22,714 bases of DNA from Alphaproteobacteria bacterium (GTDB lineage Bacteria; Pseudomonadota; Alphaproteobacteria; Rhizobiales; Xanthobacteraceae): contig VAZU01000076.1 in the NCBI GenBank assembly GCA_005884745.1, positions 1-22,714 of the forward strand, read 5' to 3'. Positions 17,069 to 22,714 of the stretch are shown here, in pieces; within the stretch, counting starts at the first letter, position 1, and every line of letters begins with the position of its first letter. The translations under genes and the position numbers were made by a program. The notes under the pieces were generated by a model. It saw only the letters and a program-made list of their open reading frames with translations. It was not told where the DNA came from and did no database searches.

Positions 17069-17096
17069 CCGGAACTCGGGTATACCCGAGTTCCGG
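17069..17096. repeat. 28-bp perfect palindrome
   Basis: Every base from 17069 to 17096 pairs with its mirror position with no spacer. The half site reads CCGGAACTCGGGTA and the centre is TATA at 17081-17084. It starts 31 bp after the hrpB stop codon. It may be a repeat fragment, cruciform, transcription terminator stem or protein-binding site. Confidence 0.8.
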
Positions 17097-17110
17097 CACG
17101 TCAAGAATTG

Positions 17111-17138
17111 CCGCAAGTCGGAAACATCCGACTTGCGG
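17111..17138. repeat. Dispersed hairpin element, copy 2
   Basis: The arms CCGCAAGTCGG (17111-17121) and CCGACTTGCGG (17128-17138) are exact reverse complements around the loop AAACAT. The 22 bases at 17114-17135 differ at only one position from 2528-2549. Confidence 0.8.
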
Positions 17139-17178
17139 TGTGGTGCGCTGCTGAACCGGGATCCATTTCAAACCTGGA

Positions 17179-17223
17179 CCCCGGCTCTGCGGCGCAACGC
17201 TTCGCGCTGCGCCGCGTCCGGGG
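17179..17223. repeat. GC-rich two-part stem-loop
   Basis: Outer arms CCCCGG (17179-17184) and CCGGGG (17218-17223) enclose inner arms GCGGCGCA (17189-17196) and TGCGCCGC (17208-17215). It is the last stem of the composite repeat after hrpB. Confidence 0.6.
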
Positions 17224-17374
17224 AACGCTCCCGCATGGTCCGATTAATTTTCTGGTTCGCGTTCAGGGATCGTTTTCCAAAGCGCATGAAATGCCCGCTT
17301 CCACCGCGTCGCATTAGGACCGCGCTCGGCGCGGCCATGGTGGAATTGCCGCGGACTCTCGAGCTGCGGCGGAC

Positions 17375-17896
17375 ATGCGGCCCATCTTCTTCTTCGCGTT
17401 CTTGGCGCTGATCGCTGCTGCGGTCGTGCCTCGCTATATGGGCCAGCTCGGCGGCGCCGCGGCCGTTGCTCCGCCGGGTGCGCCGAGCGCCCCCACGGCC
17501 GCGATCGCAGACCCGGTTTCCGGCGGATCGCGTGTCGTGATCGAGCCCGACGCGCGCGGTCATTTCCGCGTCGAGGGCGCCATCGACGGACGCCGGCTCG
17601 ACTTCGTCGTCGACACCGGCGCCTCGGTCGTCACCTTGACCGAGAGCGATGCGGCACGGCTGGGCTTTCATCCCGCGCCGCGCGACTTTGTCGCGCAGCT
17701 CAAGACCGCCAACGGCACGGTGCGCGGCGCGCCGGTGCGGCTCGACATGGTCGAGATCGGCGGACTGATGCTGCGCAACGTCACGGCCGTCGTTCTCCCC
17801 GACGAGGCGCTGAGCGAGAACCTGCTCGGCCTCTCGTTCCTCTCCCGCCTGCATCGCTTCGAATATCGCGACGGCCGGCTCGTGCTCGAGGATTAG
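17375..17896 (+). CDS. Membrane-anchored retropepsin-like aspartic protease (clan AA, TIGR02281-type)
   Basis: This 173-residue protein has an N-terminal hydrophobic segment (residues 4-19), then an Ala/Pro-rich linker at about 24-48. A retropepsin-like domain follows, so it is probably periplasmic and tethered to the inner membrane. The catalytic motif is DFVVDTGASVVTL with Asp80. ANGTVRGAPVRLD and NLLGLSFLSRLHRFEYRDGRLVL match the conserved second half. Such proteins are thought to act as homodimers with one Asp each. The substrate is unknown. The ATG at 17375 has a weak GGCGGAC site. It is followed, after 101 bp, by the phosphomannomutase gene on the same strand. Family placement is good; the physiological role is not known. 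Confidence 0.88.
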   Translation: MRPIFFFAFLALIAAAVVPRYMGQLGGAAAVAPPGAPSAPTAAIADPVSGGSRVVIEPDARGHFRVEGAIDGRRLDFVVDTGASVVTLTESDAARLGFHPAPRDFVAQLKTANGTVRGAPVRLDMVEIGGLMLRNVTAVVLPDEALSENLLGLSFLSRLHRFEYRDGRLVLED

Positions 17897-17997
17897 CTCG
17901 GAACCGGCCGCGACGCGGCGCGTTCCGAACCGGCCGCTTTCCACACCCGCCCGCTTCCGCTATGTGCTCGGCCGGTTCTTGCGGCCCGAGGTCGTTG

Positions 17998-19497
17998 ATG
18001 TTTCCCAAACCGAATTCCGCGCTCAAGCCCAACACCTACGCGTTCGAGTCCGAGCCGCTGGTCAAGCCGACCGGCTTTCGCGAATACGACGCGCGCTGGC
18101 TGCTCGACAAAGAGCTCAACCTGATGGGCGTGCAGGCGCTCGGCATGGGGCTCGGGACCCTGATCCGCCAAATGGGCGTGAGACCTGAGATCGTCACCGG
18201 CCATGATTTCCGCGCGTATTCCACCGCCGTGAAGATGGCGCTGGTGTCCGGGCTCATGGCTGCCGGTTGCAAGGTTCACGACATCGGCCTTGCGCTGTCG
18301 CCGATGGCATATTTCGCCCAGTTCGATCTCGACGTCCCATGCGTCGCCATGGTCACCGCTTCGCACAACGACAACGGCTGGACCGGGATGAAGATGGGGG
18401 CCGATCGCCCGCGCACCTTCGGCCCGGACGAGATCGGCCGCCTCAAGGACATCGTGATGAACGCGAGGTTCGAGCTTGCGGGCGGCGGCTCCTACGGTTT
18501 CGTCGAAAATTTTGCCGCGCGCTATATCGACGATCTCACCAATCGCCCCAAGCTCGAGCGCCGGCTCAAGGTGGTCGCCGCCTGCGGCAACGGCACCGCC
18601 GGGGCCTTTGCGCCGAAAGTGCTGGAAACCATCGGATGCGAAGTGGTCCCGCTCGACTGCGAGCTCGATTACACGTTCCCCAAGTACAATCCCAATCCGG
18701 AGGACATGAAGATGCTGCACGCGGTGCGCGACGAGGTGCAGCGCACCCGGGCGGACGTCGGATTGGCGTTCGACGGCGACGGCGACCGCTGCGGCGTGGT
18801 CGACAACGAGGGCGAGGAGATTTTCGCCGACAAGGTCGGGGTGATGCTCGCGCGCGACATTTCCAGCTTGCACCCGGGCGCGACCTTCGTGGCCGACGTG
18901 AAATCGACCGGCCTGTTCGCGACCGATCCGGTTCTGCAAAAAAACCGTGCCAAGACCGATTACTGGAAGACCGGCCATTCCTACATCAAACGCCGTGTCA
19001 ACGAGATCGGCGCGATCGCCGGTTTCGAGAAATCCGGGCACTTCTTCTTCAATGCGCCGCTCGGCCGCGGCTATGACGACGGCATCGTCTCGGCGCTCGC
19101 GGTGTGCGACATGCTCGACCGCAATCCGGGAAAGTCGATGGCGCAGCTGAAGAATGCTCTGCCCAAGACCTGGCAGTCGCCGACGATGTCGCCGTATTGC
19201 GACGACGAGGTCAAATACCGCGTGGTCGACGAGGTGGTGAAGCATTTCCAGGCCGCGCGCGAAAAACAAGAAAAAATCGCCGGCCAGAACATTCGCGATC
19301 TCGTCACCGTCAACGGGGTGCGCGTCACCGTCGAGGACGGCACCTGGGGCCTGGTGCGGGCGTCCTCGAACAAGCCGGAGCTCGTGGTCGTGGTCGAGAG
19401 CCCGGTATCGGATGCGCGCATGCGCGAAATGTTCAAGGCGGTCGATCACGTGCTGCGCGCGCACAAGGAGGTCGGCCCCTACAACCAGACGATCTGA
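17998..19497 (+). CDS. Phosphomannomutase/phosphoglucomutase family enzyme
   Basis: This is an alpha-D-phosphohexomutase that interconverts hexose 1- and 6-phosphates, most likely mannose or glucose, supplying nucleotide-sugar precursors for surface polysaccharides. At 499 residues it has the usual family length. It carries the active-site serine loop TASHNDNGWTGMKMG with Ser122, the Mg-binding loop DGDGDR with Asp259, Asp261 and Asp263, and the sugar-binding EKSGHFFF. A C-terminal phosphate-binding domain contains VRASSNKPELVVVVES. The ATG at 17998 is favoured by GAGG six bases upstream and by the family start MFPKP. The frame is open a little further upstream. Whether mannose or glucose is the main substrate cannot be read from sequence. 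Confidence 0.93.
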   Translation: MFPKPNSALKPNTYAFESEPLVKPTGFREYDARWLLDKELNLMGVQALGMGLGTLIRQMGVRPEIVTGHDFRAYSTAVKMALVSGLMAAGCKVHDIGLALSPMAYFAQFDLDVPCVAMVTASHNDNGWTGMKMGADRPRTFGPDEIGRLKDIVMNARFELAGGGSYGFVENFAARYIDDLTNRPKLERRLKVVAACGNGTAGAFAPKVLETIGCEVVPLDCELDYTFPKYNPNPEDMKMLHAVRDEVQRTRADVGLAFDGDGDRCGVVDNEGEEIFADKVGVMLARDISSLHPGATFVADVKSTGLFATDPVLQKNRAKTDYWKTGHSYIKRRVNEIGAIAGFEKSGHFFFNAPLGRGYDDGIVSALAVCDMLDRNPGKSMAQLKNALPKTWQSPTMSPYCDDEVKYRVVDEVVKHFQAAREKQEKIAGQNIRDLVTVNGVRVTVEDGTWGLVRASSNKPELVVVVESPVSDARMREMFKAVDHVLRAHKEVGPYNQTI

Positions 19498-19514
19498 TGG
19501 CAGGTTCTTCATTT

Positions 19515-19593
19515 CGTCATGGCCGGGCTTGTCCCGGCCATCCACGTCCTTAATTTGCTCACAATTCAAAGATCGTGGAGGCCGGGCATGACG
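19515..19593. repeat. Intergenic inverted repeat after the mutase gene
   Basis: An internal hairpin ATGGCCGGG (19519-19527)/CCCGGCCAT (19533-19541) sits in a larger imperfect palindrome. Its ends CGTCATGGCCGG (19515-19526) and CCGGGCATGACG (19582-19593) pair with one mismatch, and CCACG pairs with CGTGG inside. The style resembles repeats widespread in Bradyrhizobium-type genomes. It ends 13 bp before the next start codon. Confidence 0.65.
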
Positions 19594-19606
19594 AGTTGAG
19601 GTTTTG

Positions 19607-20759
19607 ATGAAGGTCGCCATCCTCGGCGCCGGGCCGGCCGGGCTCTATCTCGCCTATTTGCTGAAGCGGCGCCGTCCCGAGACGCAAGTCCGCCTCGTCG
19701 AGCAGAACCGCGCGGATTCGACCTTCGGCTTCGGCGTGGTGTTCTCCGATCGCGCGCTGGAGTTCCTGAAAGACGACGACGCCGGAACCTACGACGCCAT
19801 CGCGCCGCATCTCGAGGTCTGGCGGGACATCGCCATCGTGCATCGCGGCGAGAGGATCGCGATCGACGGCGTCGGCTTTGCCGCGGTGGGCCGGCTGCAG
19901 CTGCTTGCCGTGCTGCAGCAGCGGGCGCGCTCGGTCGGTGTCGAGCCCGAATACGCGCGCAGGATCGAGCGGATCGAGGAGCTCGTCGGCGCCGATCTCA
20001 TCGTCGGCGCCGACGGCGCGAACTCGCTGGTGCGGCAGAGCTTGGCCCCCGAGCTCGGAGCCGGCGTGAGTCATCTGGGCAATTGGTTCGCCTGGTTCGG
20101 CACGACAAAGCGCTTCGAAACGCTGACGCAGACGTTCCGCACCGCCGAGTTCGGGTACTGCAACGCCCACCATTACCGCTACGCCGACGACATGAGCACG
20201 TTCATCGTCGAGCTCGACGCGGCGAGCTTCGAGCGTGCCGGTTTCGGACAAATGCGCGAAGCCGCGGCGAAGCAGATTTGCGAGCGGGTGTTCGCTGAAG
20301 ACCTCGAAGGCCGTCCGCTAGTCTCGAATCGCTCGATCTGGCGGCAATTCCCCACCGTACGCAACGCGCGCTGGTCGCACGGCAAATGCGTGCTGATCGG
20401 GGACGCGCTCCATACCGCGCATTTTTCGATCGGGTCCGGCACCCGGCTCGCCATGGAGGATGCGATCGCGCTCGATCGGGCGCTCGCGGAGCATCCGGGC
20501 GATGTGCGCGAGGCGTTGCAATCGTTCGGTCGCCGCCGCGGATCGGAGCGCGCGCTGGTATGAGCGCTTTCCCGAGCACATGGCGCTTGAGCCGATCGAT
20601 CTAGCGATGAGCTATGTGATGCGCTCGGGCCGCATCGACTTGGGTCGCCTGCGCCGGCTCTCCCCGCGCTTCGTCGCGCGCTACGAGCTGGAGCGGGGGA
20701 AGACATCCGAGGCCGTCGTCCCGGGGCCCGAGCGGAGTGAGGGAACCCGGGACCCATGA
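19607..20759 (+). pseudogene. Flavin monooxygenase, salicylyl-CoA/anthraniloyl-CoA hydroxylase-like, frameshifted near its 3' end
   Basis: The first frame (ATG 19607, with GAGG upstream) encodes an FAD-dependent aromatic hydroxylase. It has the GAGPAGLYLAYLL dinucleotide loop at the N-terminus, FGFGVVFSD, the DLIVGADGANS motif, and GDALHTAHFSIGSGTRLAMEDA near the flavin. These match the N-terminal monooxygenase of salicylyl-CoA 5-hydroxylase and anthraniloyl-CoA monooxygenase. This frame stops at 20563 just after LQSFGRRRG. The family's C-terminal continuation, SARWYERFPEHMALEPIDLAMSYVMRSGR, is present one frame away from about 20545. About a dozen residues usual at the junction are absent, so a small out-of-frame deletion is likely. 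The second frame ends at TGA 20757 inside a palindromic repeat that supplies its last residues. It is probably inactive, unless the break is an assembly error. Confidence 0.82.
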
Positions 20760-20833
20760 CCACCATCGATGCGGTCTTCGAAGTCGGTGTTCATGGGTTC
20801 CGACTCTCGCGCCGACGCGCTCGGCCGGAATGA
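20718..20833. repeat. Composite palindromic repeat between the monooxygenase and pheA
   Basis: GTCCCGGG (20718-20725) pairs with CCCGGGAC (20746-20753). ACCCATGA (20752-20759) pairs with TCATGGGT (20791-20798), and the right part ends in GGAATGAC. The element overlaps the end of the broken monooxygenase gene and reaches to about 10 bp from the pheA stop, which lies on the opposite strand. It may terminate both convergent transcripts. Confidence 0.6.
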
Positions 20834-20843
20834 CCATCCCGGA

Positions 20844-21701
20844 CTATACCTGCTCCTCGAAGGTGGCCCGGAACGCATGCGCCGGATAGACCCCGAGGAT
20901 CTTCAGCTCCTTGGAGAAGAACGCCAGCTCCTCGAGTGCGAGCGCGAGCGAGCGGTCGTCCGGATGGCCTTCGACATCAGCATAGAATTGCGTGGCGAAG
21001 AAATTGCCTTCGATCATGTAACTCTCGAGCTTCGTCATGTTGATGCCGTTGGTGGCGAAACCGCCGAGCGCCTTGTAGAGCGCGGCCGGCACGTTGCGCA
21101 CCCGGAATAGGAAGGTGGTGATGACGGTGCCGTCGTCGGCGCGCGGCCATCGCGACTCGCGCGCCAGCACGATGAAGCGCGTGGTGTTGTGCGCCTCGTC
21201 CTCGATGTTCTCGGCGAGAACCTCGAGGCCGTAGATCTCGGCCGCGAGGCTCGAGGCGATGGCGGCGCGGGTTTTTTCCGCGCGCTCGGCGACCTCGCGG
21301 GCCGAGCCTGCGGTGTCGGCGGCCACGATGGTTTTCAGCCCGAGCTTGCGGATGATGTTGCGGCACTGGCCGAGCGCCATGACGTGGCTCTCGACCGAGC
21401 GGATGTCGTCGAGCTTGGCTCCCTTGGGTGCCATGAGCTGATGCCGGATCGGCAGGAACCATTCGGCCACGATGTGAAGCCCCGACGTCGGCATCAGGTG
21501 ATGAATGTCGGCGACGCGGCCGGCGACCGAGTTCTCGATCGGGATCATGCCGAGCGCGGCCTCGCCGGTCTCGACCGCCGCGAACGCGTCCTCGAAGGTC
21601 GGACAAGGCACCGCCTGGTAATCCGGATAGGCCTGATGACAGGCGATGTGCGAATTGGCGCCCGGCTCGCCCTGGAACACGATTCGGTTCGATGTGCTCA
21701 T
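20844..21701 (-). CDS. pheA: Prephenate dehydratase
   Basis: This enzyme converts prephenate to phenylpyruvate in phenylalanine synthesis. The 285-residue single-function form has no chorismate mutase domain. It begins RIVFQGEPGANSHIA and has IPIENSVAGRVADIHHLM. It carries the catalytic NTTRF motif (172-176) and a C-terminal ACT regulatory domain at about 193-270 (ALGGFATNGINMTKLESYM), which in relatives binds phenylalanine for feedback control. The ATG at 21701 follows kdsB by 10 bases. GGGA in that gap serves as a ribosome binding site, so the pair is a tight operon. The kdsB-pheA pairing is typical of Rhizobiales. Confidence 0.97.
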   Translation of the reverse strand: MSTSNRIVFQGEPGANSHIACHQAYPDYQAVPCPTFEDAFAAVETGEAALGMIPIENSVAGRVADIHHLMPTSGLHIVAEWFLPIRHQLMAPKGAKLDDIRSVESHVMALGQCRNIIRKLGLKTIVAADTAGSAREVAERAEKTRAAIASSLAAEIYGLEVLAENIEDEAHNTTRFIVLARESRWPRADDGTVITTFLFRVRNVPAALYKALGGFATNGINMTKLESYMIEGNFFATQFYADVEGHPDDRSLALALEELAFFSKELKILGVYPAHAFRATFEEQV

Positions 21702-21711
21702 CGTTTTCCCA

Positions 21712-22467
21712 TCAGCGGGTTTGTCGATCCGATCTGCGCATCACCGCCCGCACCAATTCCAGATCCTCCGCCGTGTTGACCTCGGGCGGGGCACGATCGA
21801 CGATCGCCACGTCAATGCGCATGCCGGCCTCGAGCGCGCGCAGCTGCTCGAGCTTCTCGCGGCGCTCGAGCGTCGAGGGCGGCAGCGCGACGAAGCGGCC
21901 GAGCGCGTCGCGGCGAAACGCATAGAGCCCGAAATGATGGTAAAGCGGCCCCTCGCCCCACGGGGCGGCGGCACGGGTGAAATACAGCGCGCGCAGCCGG
22001 TCGACCGCAACCGGCGAGCCGACGACCTTGACGAAATTCGGATTCTCTCGCGCAGCCGGATCGCGGATCTCGGCAGCGGCCGTCGCGATGTCGACTTGCG
22101 GGTCGGCGAGCGGGCGCAGCGCGGCCGCGATCGCGCCGGGATCGAAGCTCGGCATGTCGCCCTGCACGTTGACGACGACGCCGGCATGCCGTTCGGGATC
22201 GATCAGGTCCGCGGCCTCGTGGACCCGGTCCGAGCCCGATTCATGATCGCCTCGCGTCATCACCGCGCGGCCGCCCGCCTTGCTGACCGCGGCGATGATT
22301 TCCGCGCTGTCGGTCGCCACCACGACCGGACCCACTGCGGCCGCCGTGGCACGTTCGAGCACATGCACGATCATCGGCTTGCCGCAAAGGTCGGCGAGCG
22401 GCTTTCCGGGAAGCCGCATCGAGGCCAGCCGGGCTGGAATGAGGACGAGGACATCGCCTGCGGCCAT
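21712..22467 (-). CDS. kdsB: 3-deoxy-manno-octulosonate cytidylyltransferase (CMP-Kdo synthetase)
   Basis: KdsB activates Kdo with CTP to CMP-Kdo, which is then attached to lipid A in lipopolysaccharide synthesis. The 251-residue length is normal for the family. Signatures are the nucleotide-binding [18 protein letters not shown] near the N-terminus, [11 protein letters not shown] at about 75-85, NVQGDMP (100-106), and [13 protein letters not shown] with [11 protein letters not shown] in the C-terminal half. The ATG at 22467 has a GGAA sequence a few bases upstream. It is transcribed with pheA and divergently from a cytochrome c gene. The presence of kdsB shows a Gram-negative outer membrane with Kdo. 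Confidence 0.96.
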   Translation of the reverse strand: MAAGDVLVLIPARLASMRLPGKPLADLCGKPMIVHVLERATAAAVGPVVVATDSAEIIAAVSKAGGRAVMTRGDHESGSDRVHEAADLIDPERHAGVVVNVQGDMPSFDPGAIAAALRPLADPQVDIATAAAEIRDPAARENPNFVKVVGSPVAVDRLRALYFTRAAAPWGEGPLYHHFGLYAFRRDALGRFVALPPSTLERREKLEQLRALEAGMRIDVAIVDRAPPEVNTAEDLELVRAVMRRSDRQTR

Positions 22468-22549
22468 CGGTTTCCGGGTTGCTCCGGCTCGACACGCTTT
22501 TGGTTTCGATCACGCCGCTGAAGCTTGAACCGCGGCCGTTGCGTGGTGC

Positions 22550-22578
22550 TTATACGGGTTGCCAGAGGCGAGGCAACC
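22550..22578. promoter_or_regulatory. Possible promoter and inverted repeat in the kdsB-cytochrome divergent region
   Basis: On the plus strand TTATAC (22550-22555) could be a -10 element, with TTGAAC at 22525-22530 (19-base spacing, long). Directly after it GGTTGCC (22557-22563) and GGCAACC (22572-22578) form a 7-bp inverted repeat. The position would suit control of the cytochrome gene at 22635, but each element is weak alone. Confidence 0.25.
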
Positions 22579-22634
22579 GGTTATCTGTCCGGCCGCATTC
22601 CCGCCGCCCGCGCCATGCAAAGAGCGCTTCCCCG

Positions 22635-22714
22635 ATGGATTCCTTCGAAGTCAACAAGATCCTCGGCGCCGTCCTGTTCACCTGTCTGGTTCTGCTCGCG
22701 CTCAACATCACGGC
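22635..22714 (+). CDS. cycM: Membrane-anchored c-type cytochrome CycM-like, first 26 codons
   Basis: The frame starts at ATG 22635 and runs off the window, reading MDSFEVNKILGAVLFTCLVL then LALNIT. This matches the N-terminus of CycM-type cytochromes of Rhizobiales, which keep their signal sequence as a membrane anchor and pass electrons to the terminal oxidase. The heme-binding CxxCH lies beyond the window and cannot be checked. Divergent placement next to kdsB-pheA agrees with the arrangement in Bradyrhizobium and Rhodopseudomonas. No strong ribosome binding site is visible. Confidence is moderate because only the anchor is present. Confidence 0.65.
   Translation, partial: MDSFEVNKILGAVLFTCLVLLALNIT

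Larger units (their letters stand above)
17039..17374. other. 336-bp gap after hrpB built of palindromic repeats, no gene
   Basis: I see no credible coding region here. The first 185 bases are a chain of hairpins: the perfect palindrome 17069-17096, the dispersed hairpin 17111-17138 and a GC-rich stem 17179-17223. The outer flanks (about 17046-17068 and 17139-17162) are also partly complementary. The remaining bases before the protease gene are AT-richer and probably hold its promoter, which I cannot pinpoint. Confidence 0.6.

Noticed and set aside
13873..17154. A 1093-codon open frame overlapping udg and hrpB
   Set aside because: It runs in another frame of two well-supported genes, is extremely Arg/Ala-rich and shows no family motifs. 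Long shadows are expected in DNA of this GC content.
17236..17374. A small plus-strand protein starting MVRLIFWFAFRDRFPKRM
   Set aside because: It has no ribosome binding site or family resemblance, and its frame continues into the protease gene out of phase.
17893..19620. A 575-codon open frame opposite the phosphomannomutase gene
   Set aside because: It is an antisense shadow of a fully supported enzyme, with no recognisable protein motif.
1..22714. Search for tRNA, rRNA, CRISPR arrays, integrases, transposases, toxin-antitoxin or defence genes
   Set aside because: None could be recognised on either strand. Gene content is core metabolism and repair, and I found no support for an undescribed multi-gene system.

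Overview
This window reads as a core chromosomal segment of a high-GC alphaproteobacterium of the Hyphomicrobiales (Rhizobiales), most likely close to the Bradyrhizobium/Rhodopseudomonas/Xanthobacteraceae group. The main pointers are the run chvI-chvG-hprK-EIIA(Man)-HPr-ahcY with pckA nearby, a DUF2865 secreted protein, a cycM-like cytochrome divergent from kdsB-pheA, frequent GTG/TTG starts, and many hairpin-forming intergenic repeats. The assignment rests on gene content and remembered family features, not on a database search.

Layout. Positions 1-5175 (minus strand) hold a signalling cluster: response regulator chvI, sensor kinase chvG, HPr kinase hprK, a mannose-type EIIA and HPr, followed by the start of ahcY, which has its own promoter and a striking inverted-repeat operator. 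No sugar-transporting PTS permease is present, so this is a regulatory PTS. Divergent from it are a HugZ-like flavin/heme protein (5370-6092) and pckA (6374-7987). At 8131-9165 lies an FAD-dependent L-2-hydroxyglutarate-oxidase-like gene that has lost most of its N-terminal dinucleotide-binding fold. The minus strand then carries a secreted DUF2865 protein and polA. Plus-strand genes follow: udg, hrpB, a membrane-anchored retropepsin-like protease, a phosphomannomutase-type enzyme and a frameshifted aromatic-CoA-type flavin monooxygenase. The window closes with kdsB-pheA on the minus strand and the first 80 bases of a divergent cytochrome c gene.

How the genes fit together: ChvG/ChvI and HPr/HprK/EIIA are envelope-acid and carbon/nitrogen-status signalling parts, and PckA (gluconeogenesis) is a plausible downstream target. 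Udg, the phosphomannomutase and KdsB supply sugar precursors for surface polysaccharide and lipopolysaccharide. PolA serves DNA repair and PheA serves phenylalanine synthesis.

I do not see a hidden mobile element, defence island, CRISPR array or unknown multi-gene system. The interesting signals are finer: a PolA whose proofreading-site residues are nearly all replaced, a repeat-like segment read in frame inside polA, small deletions or frame breaks in two flavoenzymes and possibly in chvG, a near-perfect operator upstream of ahcY, a 28-bp perfect palindrome, and a hairpin element present in two nearly identical copies about 14.6 kb apart. Some of the frame breaks could be assembly errors, which the sequence alone cannot settle.
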